Source: Streptomyces yatensis
GTDB lineage: Bacteria > Actinomycetota > Actinomycetes > Streptomycetales > Streptomycetaceae
Assembly: GCF_018069625.1 (NCBI RefSeq)
Contig: NZ_CP072941.1
Span: 6,944,001-7,008,000 of the forward strand
Direction: 5' to 3'
DNA length: 64,000 bases
Positions 33,551-45,154 of this stretch are shown piece after piece (position 1 is the first letter of the stretch; each line of letters begins with the position of its first letter). A program made the translations under genes and the position numbers. The notes under the pieces are model-generated. The model saw only the letters and a program-made list of their open reading frames with translations, had not been told where the DNA came from and made no database searches.

Positions 33551-35748
33551 CAGCGGTGGAGCACGACTGGCGGCGCACCCATGCCGTGATCGTGGCGGTC
33601 GAGCGGTACAACGGCAGCGACGACCTGAACCTCGACGGCCCGGTGCACGACGCCATCGCCATGCGCACCTGGCTGACCGGGCGGGGCGTACCGCCGGAGA
33701 ACATCCAGCTACTGGCCTCGCCCATGGAACGCAACAGGGCGGCCCTGGAGGCGGCGCACCCCGGCTACCGCCCGGCGGAGCGCGCCGATGTGCGCAAGGT
33801 CTTCCGGGACGGGCTGCGCGAGATCGACGGCGACTGGCTGTGGATCTACTGGGCCGGGCACGGGGTGCAGGCACCGGGCGGCCGGTGGAGCCTGCTGTAC
33901 CCGGAGACCTCCGACACCGACCTCCAGGGGCTGGACGCCGACAGCCTGATGGACCTGGTCCGCACCGACCATGTGCACTGGGACGGAGCGGACCGGGTCA
34001 CCGTGGTCATCGACGCCTGCCGGCGCGCCCTTCCGCTCGACGTCCACGAGCTGGCCGACACCCCGCAGCCGCTCACCAACGCGACCCAGACCAGATCCGA
34101 GCGGCCGGTCTTCTGGATGCGGGCCTGCCAGGCCGGGGCCGTCGCCATGGAGCAGGACGGCGCCGGGCGCTTCACCTCCGTCCTGCTGCGCCAGCTCGAA
34201 GCGGCGGGCGCGGGCGGGGCGGGGCTGGACCTGGACCGGGTCTGGAGGGGCGTACAGGACGAGTTCGCCCAGGTGCGCGAGGGCGGGAGCAGCCGGCAGT
34301 ACCCGACGATGCACGTCATCAACTGGGAGCAGGAGGAGCGGACCGTCCGGCTCGGCCCGCCCGCCCCGCCCCTCGATCCGGAGAAGCGGCGGTTCCGGGA
34401 GACGCTGGTCCTGGAGGCGTCCGGGCTGCTCGGGGCGGATCCGGCCGGATCGGCGGCGAGCGTGGCCGCCCGGCTGTCCGAGCACTTCACCACCGCCCCG
34501 CCCGCCACGAGGCCGCCCTCGGCCGAGGAGCTGGTCGACTGGGCGCTGGAGAACCCGCACGGCACCACCACCCTCCTCACCGAGCTGAGCGCCCACGCCC
34601 CGGTCCGCACCGAGATCCGCAAGGCCTGCCATGTCCTGCAGGGCCAGTGGCTGACCCGCGCCGAGTACGTGGAGCTGGTCGCGCTGCTGGGGCGGCTGGA
34701 CGAGCGGGGCCGGTACGACGTCGCCGAGGAGGCCCGTGTGCTGTTCGGCCTCGTCGATCTGTCGTTCCACGACCCGGCCCCGCTCGCCGACGCGCTGGAG
34801 GAGCTGCTCCCCAAACCGGACCAGCTTCCCCAACTGCTCAGGGTCGTGGAGCGTTTCGCGGCCGTCGATGAGGGGGCGGTCGCGGCCGATCTGCGCGCCT
34901 GGTCGCTGCGGTGCGCCGAACGGCTGGGGCTGAAGGGCCAGTTGAAGGAGCGGCGCGGCGAGGCGAAGGAGTACGCCGAGAGCGTCAAGGCCGCCGGACT
35001 CGCACAGGAGCAGCGGATCCAGATCCGGCTGCATCCCTCCAGCGGCCCCGGACAGCGGCGTGCGTACGAGGTGTGGACGCGGCGCGGCGAGGACGTCAAC
35101 TCCCTGGCCAAGGTGGACACCCCGGCCTCCCTGGAGGAGATACGGAGCGGCCTGGAAGCCGTGCTGAGCGCCCAGCCCTACACCCCGGACACCCTGGTGG
35201 AGTTCTTCGTTCCCTCCACCGATCTCGACCTGGCCGTGCACCGCTGGCAGTTCGCGCGGCCCGTCGAGCGGCATCTGGGCACGGACTACCCGGTCGTGAT
35301 GCGCTGCACCGAGTTCCGCGAACCCCAGCGACGCGACCTGTGGAAGCGCCGCTGGAAGCAGGTCGGCACCGCCGGGACCAGGAATCTGCGCTGGCTGCCG
35401 GGCCATATGGACTGTGGTGAGGTGTACCGCGTCGTCCAGCAGTCCGTGGACACTCCGGGCGCGATGACAGCCACCTCCCTGCGGGCCCGGCAGGACGTCT
35501 TCAACGCCTGTCTGTTCGGCGGGGTGCCCGTCCTCATATGGCACGGCGAGGCGGAGCCGTCCATCGCGGAGGACGAGGTGCGCAAGCTGCTCGGCGAGGA
35601 GAGACCACTGCGGTCCCTTCCCCAGCGGCTGCGTGAACTCCGGTCGGACACCGACCCCTACAAGAGCCACCACGGCCGCCATATGGCGCTCCTGTGGGAC
35701 GATCCGCACCGCCCGCTCCCCGACCCACTCGACCTGTCCGCACCCTGA
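33547..35748 (+). CDS. Caspase-like protease fused to VMAP C-terminal domain
   Basis: A 733-residue protein. The peptidase C14 domain (about 10-250) has the catalytic dyad His105 in WIYWAGHGVQ and Cys158 in VTVVIDACRRA, so it appears active. The middle (about 310-480) is helical with VDWALENPHGTTTLLTELSA, like effector-associated or VMAP-M regions. From about 490 to the end is the VMAP-C type module: VEFFVPSTDLDLAVHRWQF followed by VERHLGTDYPVVMRCTE and FGGVPVLIW. VMAP proteins partner with MoxR ATPases and vWA proteins, here the next two genes. It probably cuts host or own proteins when an invader is sensed (inference). GTG start overlaps the hydrolase stop. Confidence 0.85.
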   Translation: MTAVEHDWRRTHAVIVAVERYNGSDDLNLDGPVHDAIAMRTWLTGRGVPPENIQLLASPMERNRAALEAAHPGYRPAERADVRKVFRDGLREIDGDWLWIYWAGHGVQAPGGRWSLLYPETSDTDLQGLDADSLMDLVRTDHVHWDGADRVTVVIDACRRALPLDVHELADTPQPLTNATQTRSERPVFWMRACQAGAVAMEQDGAGRFTSVLLRQLEAAGAGGAGLDLDRVWRGVQDEFAQVREGGSSRQYPTMHVINWEQEERTVRLGPPAPPLDPEKRRFRETLVLEASGLLGADPAGSAASVAARLSEHFTTAPPATRPPSAEELVDWALENPHGTTTLLTELSAHAPVRTEIRKACHVLQGQWLTRAEYVELVALLGRLDERGRYDVAEEARVLFGLVDLSFHDPAPLADALEELLPKPDQLPQLLRVVERFAAVDEGAVAADLRAWSLRCAERLGLKGQLKERRGEAKEYAESVKAAGLAQEQRIQIRLHPSSGPGQRRAYEVWTRRGEDVNSLAKVDTPASLEEIRSGLEAVLSAQPYTPDTLVEFFVPSTDLDLAVHRWQFARPVERHLGTDYPVVMRCTEFREPQRRDLWKRRWKQVGTAGTRNLRWLPGHMDCGEVYRVVQQSVDTPGAMTATSLRARQDVFNACLFGGVPVLIWHGEAEPSIAEDEVRKLLGEERPLRSLPQRLRELRSDTDPYKSHHGRHMALLWDDPHRPLPDPLDLSAP

Positions 35749-35763
35749 GGAGAGACGAAGAAG

Positions 35764-36723
35764 ATGGCACAGGACTGGAGGCTCTTCCAGGGTGGCGACA
35801 CCGAGCCCCACGAGGTGGAAACCTGGCCCACCGCCCCGCCGTGGCGGCGCTTCGGCGAGGACGCGCGGCGCCGGGACGAGGAGCGGCCGCTGCCGTATCT
35901 GATCTCCGACGAGGACCGCGACGTCGTCAACATGGCGCTGCATCTGCACCGCCCGCTGCTGGTCACCGGCCGCCCCGGCACCGGCAAGTCGACCCTGGCC
36001 CACGCCATCGCCCGCGAGCTCAAGCTGGGCGAGGTGCTGCACTGGCCGGTCAACAGCCGCTCCACGCTCACCGAGGGCCTCTACTCGTACGACGCGGTGG
36101 GCCGGCTGCGCGAAGCCTCCCTCAAGCGGCGCGCCGACGAGACCACCGGATCCGAACCGGATATCGGCGACTATCTGCGGCTCGGCCCGCTCGGCACCGC
36201 GCTCCTCCCGGAGAACAAGCCGCGTGTCCTGCTCGTGGACGAGCTCGACAAGGGCGATGTCGACCTGCCCAATGACCTCCTCACGGTCTTCGAGGAGGGC
36301 GAGTTCGAGATTCCGGAACTGGCCCGCCTGGGGGAGGACGAGCCGATCCAGGTGCAGATCTCCGGGTCCCGGACGAAGGTCGGGATCCGCGATGGCTGGG
36401 TCAGCTGCCGCGTCTTCCCCGTCGTCGTCATCACCAGCAACGGCGAGCGGGAGTTCCCCCCGGCGTTTCTGCGCCGCTGCGTCCGGCTCGACCTCAAGCA
36501 GCCCGATGAGCGGCAGCTCCAGAGAATCGTCACCATGCATCTGGGCGAGGAGATCGGCGCCCGGGCGCAGGAGCTGATCGCCGACTTCGTGGCCCGGCGC
36601 AACGAGCGGGAGCTGGCCACCGATCAGCTCCTCAACGCGGTCCGGCTGCGGTCCTCCGGGGTGCGGGTCGACCAGGACGTCCTCGACAAGCTGTTCCGCT
36701 CGCTGAACGAAGTCGACGCGTAA
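35764..36723 (+). CDS. MoxR-type AAA+ ATPase of the VMAP system
   Basis: A 319-residue AAA+ ATPase. Walker A GRPGTGKST is at 69-77, Walker B VLLVDELDKG at 155-164, sensor 1 in VVVITSNGEREF and the Arg finger region in PPAFLRRCVRLD, all normal for the MoxR clade. GGAGAGACGAAGAAG precedes ATG 35764. Its stop and the ATG of the vWA/TPR gene share one base (TAATG). By analogy with MoxR-vWA pairs it remodels or gates the VMAP/caspase effector in an ATP-dependent way. Confidence 0.9.
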   Translation: MAQDWRLFQGGDTEPHEVETWPTAPPWRRFGEDARRRDEERPLPYLISDEDRDVVNMALHLHRPLLVTGRPGTGKSTLAHAIARELKLGEVLHWPVNSRSTLTEGLYSYDAVGRLREASLKRRADETTGSEPDIGDYLRLGPLGTALLPENKPRVLLVDELDKGDVDLPNDLLTVFEEGEFEIPELARLGEDEPIQVQISGSRTKVGIRDGWVSCRVFPVVVITSNGEREFPPAFLRRCVRLDLKQPDERQLQRIVTMHLGEEIGARAQELIADFVARRNERELATDQLLNAVRLRSSGVRVDQDVLDKLFRSLNEVDA

Positions 36724-39700
36724 TGATCGAGCGGCTGTGCGCCCTGCTGGAGGACGCGGGCGTCGAGCTCTCCGAGGAGGAGCTGCGCGACGCCCTGTGG
36801 TTCGCCGCGACCACGGCAACGGCGCGGAGTGCGGAGGGGGAGCCCGCGTCGTCCCCGGGGTCCACCGGTCCCGCCCCCGGAGCGGCCGACGGCGACGACG
36901 ACGGCAAGGCCGACCAGCGGCAGCCCGCCGGGCCACCCACCGAGGGCGAACCCGAGCCCGGCCCCCTCGCCCCCGCCGGGCTCTACGCCCCCGGCGCCGT
37001 CCGCCCCGCCGCGGCCCGCCCGGCGCGCGCCGTGGGCGTCCGGGGCGTCCGGGCGCTCCCCGCGGCGCGCGGGCTCTCCCGCGCGCTGCGGCCCCTGCGG
37101 CGGAGCGTGCCGTCCCGCACGTCCTTCTGCGTGGACGAGACCGCCACCGCCGAGTGGATCGCCGAAACCGGGCTGCCGGACGTGGTGCTGCGCCCCCGCC
37201 CGGAGCGCTGGCTGAGTGTCGCGCTCATCGTGGACGACGGCCCGTCGATGGTCCTGTGGCAGCAGCTCGCCGCCGAGGTGCGCGGACTGCTGGAGCGGCA
37301 GGGCGCCTTCCGCTCCGTACGGACCTACGGCCTGGACAGCGCCCAGGGCCTGGATGGCGCCCAGGACGCCGCGCCGGTGCTCAGGGCGCGTCCGTACGCC
37401 CCCGGCGCCCCGCGCCGCACCCCGCGCCAGCTCACCGACACCTCCGGCCGCACCGTGATGCTGGTCCTCTCGGACGGGGTGGGCCCGGGGTGGCGCGGCG
37501 GCGCGATTCCACGGCTGCTGCGCCGCTGGGCCCGCCACTCGCCGGTGGCGGTCCTCCAGCCGCTGCCCGCGCGGATGTGGCCGGAGCGCGGAATGCCCAC
37601 CCAGCGGCTGCTGGTCGACGCCGGTGGCCGGGAGGGCACTCCGGGCCGCGCGCTGTCCGTGCGCCATCCGGTGCTGCCGCGCGGCCTGGTGTCGTACGAC
37701 GGCAAGACGCCCGTGCCCGTACTGGAGCTGGCCGAGGGCGAACTGGGCACCTGGGCCGCGCTCACCGGTACGGGCGGCAGCGGCGCGCCGCTGCCGGTCA
37801 TGCTGCTCGACGGCGCGGAGAAGCCGGTGGCCGCGCGGGCCACGGCCCATGTCCCCGAGCCGACGGCCGAGGAGCGGCTGCGCCGCTTCCGGGGCGCCGC
37901 CTCACCCGAGGCCCAGCGCCTGGCCGGGGCGCTGGCCACCGTCCACCCCCTGACGCTGCCGGTGATGCGGCTGATCCACCAGGCCGGCGCGGGGCGTGGG
38001 GAGCGGTTCCACCCGGCCCAGCTGGCCGAGGTGTTCCTGGGCGGGCTGCTGCGGAGGCGGGAGGGCGGCGCGGAGGAGTACGAATTCCACCACGGGGTCG
38101 CGGATCTGCTGCTGGACGCGGTCCGGACGTCGGACGCGCTGGAGACGGCGGCGCAGGTCACCGAGTTCCTGCTGCACCGCCAGGGCAGCGGCCCCGACTT
38201 CCGCGCCCGGCTCTCCGGCGACCACGGGGACTCCCGCGTCGCCGAGGAGGCCCGCCCGTTCGCGGCGGCGTCCCCGGAGCTGCTGCAGCGGCTGGGACTG
38301 CTGGAGGAGGGCCCGGACGATCCGGCGCCGCCGCCGCGGGCGCCCGAACGGCAGCCGGTGCCACCGGCCACCGCCTTCCCGCCCCGCTCCTACACCTCCG
38401 AGCAGGTCCAGCCGGCGGTGATGGCGGTGGTGCGGCGGATCGGCGCGGACGAGGTGCTGCCGAAGTCGGTGCGCGACTACGTCGACAAAATGCTGGCCGA
38501 AGCCGACGAGCGCAACGCGGAAACCGGCTGGCGGGGGGTGCGGACCCTGCCCGACCTGGCCGAGCAGCTCATCGACGCCGGCTGGACGGATCACGTGGCC
38601 GAACTGCGGGAGATGGCGCGGGAGCAGATCGGGGGGCTCAGGTCCCGGGACGACCTGGAATCCCGCAACCTCCGTGGGCATCTGGCGATCACCCTGAACA
38701 AGCTCGGGGAGCACGACGAGGCGGAGCGCGAGCTGCGCGCGGTGGTCGCGATCTCGGCGAGGGTGCACGGCGCGGAGGACGACTACACGCTCTTCGCCCG
38801 CGGTTACCTCGTCGACCTGCTGAGCGACGCCGGGCGGGCGGACGCGGCGGAGGAGGAGTGCCGCACGCTGATCGAGGCGTGGAGACGGCGGGACGCCGAC
38901 TCTGCCCGGGAGCATGTCGAGGCCAAGCACTTCAGGCGCGGGCGCCTGCTGCTGGACCTCGGGCGGGTGGAGGAGGCCGAGGAGGAACTCCGGGTCTCGC
39001 TGGCCATGGCGCGGGAACTGCACGGGCCCACGAACCACGAGACCGTCAACGCACGTGCCTGGCTGACCACCGCGCTGCGGCGGCAGAACCGGCTCGACGA
39101 GGCGGAGGCCGAGATGCGGGCGGCGGCCGAAGAATGTGCCGCGGCGGCGGAGTCGGAGGTGGACCCGGCCCTGATGACGGCGCTCTTCACGCTCGGCGAC
39201 ATCCTGAACCTCGGGCGGCGCCATGAAGAGGCGGAGTCTCTGTGGCACGACCTGGTCGACAGGACGTCGGCGGCCCTGAGCCCCACCCACTGGCGGGTGC
39301 GCCGGGCGCGCCGCAACCGCGTCGACCGCCTGCGCAGCCTGCGGCGGTACGACGAGGCGGAGTCCGAGGCCGACGTGCTGGTGGCGGAGACGTTCGCCGC
39401 TGTCGGGGAGCGGCACCAAGAGTCGTTCACCGCCCTGCGGACACGAGCGCTGGTCCTGGACGATCAGGGGCGGCACGACGAGGCGCAGGCGGTCTACCGC
39501 GACCTTCTGGAACGGCAGACCGCCGTGGTCGGGGGCGAGCATCCCAGCACCCTCAGCACCCGGCACCATCTGGCGGTCAGCATGGGGTTGGCCGGGCGGC
39601 ACGAGGAGGCGCTGGAGGCGTTCACCCAGGAGCTCCAGGACCGGATCCGCCTGATGGGACCAGGCGCGCAGGGGACGCTGGTCGCGCGCTACAGCCGCGC

Positions 39701-40241
39701 CGGGGCCCTGGCTCAGCTCGGGCGCGTGGCGGAGGCCGAGCAGGAGTACCGCCTGACCATGGAGGGGGAGGCCCGGGTGTTGGCGCCGGACGACCCGAGC
39801 GCCCTGCTGACCCTGGTCCAACTGGCCGCTCTGCTGCGTGACCAGGAGCGCTACGAGGAGTCCGAGGCTCTGTACCGCCGAGTGGTCGAGGGGCGCACGC
39901 GGGCCTTGGGGGCGGAGGCCGGACTCACCCTGACCGCCCGGCACAGCCTGGGCAACGTGCTCAACAAGATGGGCCGGTTCGCGGAGGCCGAGACGGAGAT
40001 CCGGGAAACGCTCACGGCCCGGCAGCGGGTCCTGGGACCGGAGCGTGCCAACACCCTGTGGACCCGATTCAACCTCGGCACCACGCTCAAGGGCCTCGGC
40101 CGCCTCGACGAGGCCGAGGCCGAGTGGCGGGCCGTGCTGGAGATCGCCGAGCGCGTTCTGGGCGAGGAGCACAACTGCGCCGTCAGGGCCCGCGAGGCCC
40201 TGGCCGGGCTGCGGGGGGCGGACGACGCTCAGACGTCCTGA
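36723..40241 (+). CDS. SAV_2336-type vWA-like protein with C-terminal TPR array
   Basis: A 1172-residue protein. A short N-terminal domain (1-33, LEDAGVELSEEELRDALWFA) and a Pro/Gly-rich linker precede a degenerate vWA fold: SVALIVDDGPSM has DxGxS at 172-175 and VMLVLSDGVG near 245-254, as in SAV_2336-like proteins. A helical domain (about 390-530) follows. From about 620 to 1165 about a dozen 42-residue TPR units repeat (for example LGRVAEAEQEYRLTM and MGRFAEAETEIRETL). The vWA part should engage the MoxR protein, the TPR superhelix a trigger or substrate. Overlaps moxR by one base; last gene of the operon. Confidence 0.85.
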   Translation: MIERLCALLEDAGVELSEEELRDALWFAATTATARSAEGEPASSPGSTGPAPGAADGDDDGKADQRQPAGPPTEGEPEPGPLAPAGLYAPGAVRPAAARPARAVGVRGVRALPAARGLSRALRPLRRSVPSRTSFCVDETATAEWIAETGLPDVVLRPRPERWLSVALIVDDGPSMVLWQQLAAEVRGLLERQGAFRSVRTYGLDSAQGLDGAQDAAPVLRARPYAPGAPRRTPRQLTDTSGRTVMLVLSDGVGPGWRGGAIPRLLRRWARHSPVAVLQPLPARMWPERGMPTQRLLVDAGGREGTPGRALSVRHPVLPRGLVSYDGKTPVPVLELAEGELGTWAALTGTGGSGAPLPVMLLDGAEKPVAARATAHVPEPTAEERLRRFRGAASPEAQRLAGALATVHPLTLPVMRLIHQAGAGRGERFHPAQLAEVFLGGLLRRREGGAEEYEFHHGVADLLLDAVRTSDALETAAQVTEFLLHRQGSGPDFRARLSGDHGDSRVAEEARPFAAASPELLQRLGLLEEGPDDPAPPPRAPERQPVPPATAFPPRSYTSEQVQPAVMAVVRRIGADEVLPKSVRDYVDKMLAEADERNAETGWRGVRTLPDLAEQLIDAGWTDHVAELREMAREQIGGLRSRDDLESRNLRGHLAITLNKLGEHDEAERELRAVVAISARVHGAEDDYTLFARGYLVDLLSDAGRADAAEEECRTLIEAWRRRDADSAREHVEAKHFRRGRLLLDLGRVEEAEEELRVSLAMARELHGPTNHETVNARAWLTTALRRQNRLDEAEAEMRAAAEECAAAAESEVDPALMTALFTLGDILNLGRRHEEAESLWHDLVDRTSAALSPTHWRVRRARRNRVDRLRSLRRYDEAESEADVLVAETFAAVGERHQESFTALRTRALVLDDQGRHDEAQAVYRDLLERQTAVVGGEHPSTLSTRHHLAVSMGLAGRHEEALEAFTQELQDRIRLMGPGAQGTLVARYSRAGALAQLGRVAEAEQEYRLTMEGEARVLAPDDPSALLTLVQLAALLRDQERYEESEALYRRVVEGRTRALGAEAGLTLTARHSLGNVLNKMGRFAEAETEIRETLTARQRVLGPERANTLWTRFNLGTTLKGLGRLDEAEAEWRAVLEIAERVLGEEHNCAVRAREALAGLRGADDAQTS

Positions 40242-40877
40242 GGGGAACGGTCAGGCGTCCTGACGGGGGATCCGCTCGCCGTCCTCCGCGGGCCGCGGGC
40301 GGGCGTTCCCGCTCCCGCCGCGCGCGCCGTGGCGAAATATGGCGCGATCCGATCGCTCTGCCGGCCCTCGGCACGCGCCCGGCACCGCTCGCCAGTTCGG
40401 TCGGCGGGGTCGTGCGCTGGCCGGGGGCTCTGCCGCCCCTTCCCGGCGTGTCGCTCGTTTGAGCAGCGCCTCTCTCGTTGTATCCAAAAGGCGAGACAAT
40501 GGGCCCTGACAAGGCGTGATTCTCGCCACTCTGATCGGGGTGTCGCTCATATGAGCAGTGATCGAGGGGTGATCCGGTGGTCCTCCGCTGTGCTCACCTC
40601 TCCAATGCGTGGCACTCAGTGCCACCCACTTGATGTTCGACACCTCGAACCAACGGTTACGTATAGTGAAATTCCAAGCGTCTATCGCGGGCGGAGGGTG
40701 GGTGTGTGTTCGAGGCTTGAAGGCACTTCAAGCGAGCCTCGATCGGGCGCCGTACTTTCGAACACGTGGCAGGCGGGTGGTTACGGCCGTATGACGGTGG
40801 AGTGGACCTGCTCAGGGGCCTTTGATCTGGGTACGCTCCCCGCCGTCAGGGCAGCCGAGCCGAGGAGATCGAGTCCC
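40242..40877. other. Long ppdK leader with two dyads
   Basis: This 636-base gap has no supportable gene. It holds a perfect palindrome GTGGCACTCAGTGCCAC (40609-40625) and a hairpin GCTTGAAG-GCA-CTTCAAGC (40715-40733) within a larger GAGGC/GCCTC stem. TATAGT at 40662-40667 is a possible -10 element. GC is lower between about 40470 and 40700 than in the flanks. The right half is probably the promoter and regulated leader of ppdK. Confidence 0.5.
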
Positions 40878-43604
<2,727 letters not shown>

Positions 43605-43680
43605 CCACCAGCCGATCAGGCCACCGGAGCCGACGCCGGGAAACACCCACCCTCATCCCCGGCAGCGGCTCCGGATCTCA

Positions 43681-43717
43681 AAGGGGGCGGCACCTTGTGC
43701 GGAGGTGCCGCCCCCTT
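43681..43717. terminator. Bidirectional hairpin terminator (ppdK / methyltransferase)
   Basis: GGGGGCGGCACC and its complement GGTGCCGCCCCC enclose the 9-base loop TTGTGCGGA, flanked by AA and TT. It lies between two convergent genes. A near-identical hairpin with the same loop type is at 47274-47310. Confidence 0.88.
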
Positions 43718-43726
43718 CATTCGTCC

Positions 43727-44815
43727 TCAGCCGAGGGGCGCGTCAGGTGAGCGGAGCCAGAGCCGCTGTCCGCCGGGGGACACGGTCAGCCCGAAGTCGC
43801 CGGAGCCCGGGCTGCCGTCGTTCACGTATGCGGTGTGCACGGCGGTGGCCTCGTCCCACAACTGGCGTGGGCCGTACTGCCACACCTCCCCGTCGGTGAC
43901 CGTGGCCGCCGACCCGTTGCGATCGTGGAGCCAGATCTGATACCTGCCCTCGGGTGCTCCGTCGGCCATGACCACGCCCGGCAGTTTCGCGCCCGCGTAG
44001 AGGGCGAAGCCGAGGCCGGTCAGGGTGTCGGCGGATAGCGGGCCGGTGCTGCCGCGCCGCCCGGTTTCGCTGTCCACCGGGGCATCCGGGCCGGGGCGCT
44101 CCGAGCGCATCGGCATGAACCGGGCACCGCCGATGAACCGGCCGGTGGCCACCCCGTCACCGCCGACGTCGAGCCGTACCAGCGTCCCGGACCAGAAGTC
44201 CCCCGCCAGCGGGGCGAGGATGAGCCCGCCCGGCGCGGTCTGCCGCACCCATGCGTGGGGAATGCGGCGCACCGAACAGGTCGCGATGATCCGGTCGTAC
44301 GGCGCCCCGGACTCCCACCCCTGGGCGCCGTCGCCCCACACGACGTCAGGGCTGTATCCGGCCTCCTTGATGACCTTCGCGGCCTTCTCCGCCAGCACCG
44401 GATCGACCTCGACGGTGGTGACGTTCCGGCTCCCCAGGCGCGCGGCGAGGAGTGCGGCGTTCCAGCCGCTGCCGGTGCCGATCTCCAACACCCGCTGCCC
44501 GTCCGCGACCTCGAGCGCGGTGAGCATGCGCGCCACCATCGTGGGCATGGAGTTGGACGAGGTCGCGATCCCCGGGCCGTCGCTCTGTCCGTCGTCCACC
44601 TGCGTCACGATCGGCACATCCCGGTAGACGAGGTCCCACCAGGCCGCGTCCGTCGTGACGGGGACGCAGGTGGCCCGCTGCTCCCAGATGTCGCCGGGGA
44701 TGAAGTGGTGGCGTGGAACGGCGTCGAAGGCCGGGCGCCATGCGTCCGGGAGTTCGCCGGACGCGGCGAGGGCTTCCAGCAGTGCCGCATGGCGTGGTCG
44801 CCAGTCCTCGGTCAT
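43727..44815 (-). CDS. PIMT-like protein methyltransferase, candidate peptide-maturation enzyme
   Basis: A 362-residue SAM-dependent methyltransferase of the protein-L-isoaspartate O-methyltransferase fold. Residues 1-210 carry the PIMT signature: FDAVPRHHFIPGDIW, SSNSMPTMVARML, then SAM-binding VLEIGTGSGWNAALLA and VTTVEVDP. About 150 extra C-terminal residues (LGFALYAGAKLPGVVMADG through QIWLHDRNGSAATV) are absent from housekeeping PIMT and are found in homologues linked to RiPP maturation. ATG 44815 is 6 bases after the stop of a 34-residue Pro-rich gene. It likely methylates an Asp of that peptide and promotes aspartimide formation; this is inference. Confidence 0.8.
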   Translation of the reverse strand: MTEDWRPRHAALLEALAASGELPDAWRPAFDAVPRHHFIPGDIWEQRATCVPVTTDAAWWDLVYRDVPIVTQVDDGQSDGPGIATSSNSMPTMVARMLTALEVADGQRVLEIGTGSGWNAALLAARLGSRNVTTVEVDPVLAEKAAKVIKEAGYSPDVVWGDGAQGWESGAPYDRIIATCSVRRIPHAWVRQTAPGGLILAPLAGDFWSGTLVRLDVGGDGVATGRFIGGARFMPMRSERPGPDAPVDSETGRRGSTGPLSADTLTGLGFALYAGAKLPGVVMADGAPEGRYQIWLHDRNGSAATVTDGEVWQYGPRQLWDEATAVHTAYVNDGSPGSGDFGLTVSPGGQRLWLRSPDAPLG

Positions 44816-44821
44816 GGGCCC

Positions 44822-44926
44822 TCACTTCCCTTTCGGGGGTGGTGTGCCGTCCGGCGGGGGCGGCGGCGGGGGCGTCCACGGCTTGATCGGGGCGGGATCG
44901 CCCTTGTGCTTGTTCTCGACAGTCAT
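44822..44926 (-). CDS. 34-residue Pro-rich peptide, candidate PIMT substrate
   Basis: ATG 44926 has an excellent AGGAGG site 7-8 bases upstream. The peptide has a charged N-terminal half (about 1-15, with His, Lys and Glu) and the tail WTPPPPPPPDGTPPPKGK, in which one Asp-Gly-Thr sits inside polyproline. Asp-Gly is the classic aspartimide-forming pair, and RiPP aspartimide precursors use Asp-Gly or Asp-Thr sites. The stop lies 6 bases before the PIMT-like gene. Alternatively it is a signalling peptide for the TPR regulator at 45864, or a structural tail protein. Confidence 0.7.
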   Translation of the reverse strand: MTVENKHKGDPAPIKPWTPPPPPPPDGTPPPKGK

Positions 44927-44962
44927 GGTTCTACCTCCTGAGGTGTGCAGGTTGACGGGGAC

Positions 44963-45154
44963 TCACATGGCTTCCGCCGAGCGGGCCTGCCGGGTGGCCG
45001 CTTCGTAGGCGCGGAGCAGTCGCTCGCCGGTTGCGCATTCGGCGCCGGGTGTGCGGCAGGCGAGGCAGCCTGCGGCGTGTTCGATGGCGGCGCGCCAGGC
45101 TTCGTCGGAGAACGGGTCGGTGGTCTGCTCGGGGGTGTGCTCGGCGGCTGTCAT
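44963..45154 (-). CDS. Small Cys-containing protein of the PIMT locus
   Basis: A 63-residue acidic protein. It has [28 protein letters not shown], i.e. a CxxC followed by a third Cys, on a likely helical scaffold. This is the size of small actinobacterial proteins that bind zinc or form disulfides. ATG 45154 overlaps the stop of the 199-residue gene (ATGA). No family recognised. Confidence 0.65.
   Translation of the reverse strand: MTAAEHTPEQTTDPFSDEAWRAAIEHAAGCLACRTPGAECATGERLLRAYEAATRQARSAEAM

Noticed and set aside
33709..36936. A 1075-codon antisense frame across the caspase and MoxR genes
   Set aside because: Arg/Leu/Gly-rich translation with no domain pattern; both plus-strand genes have intact catalytic motifs.
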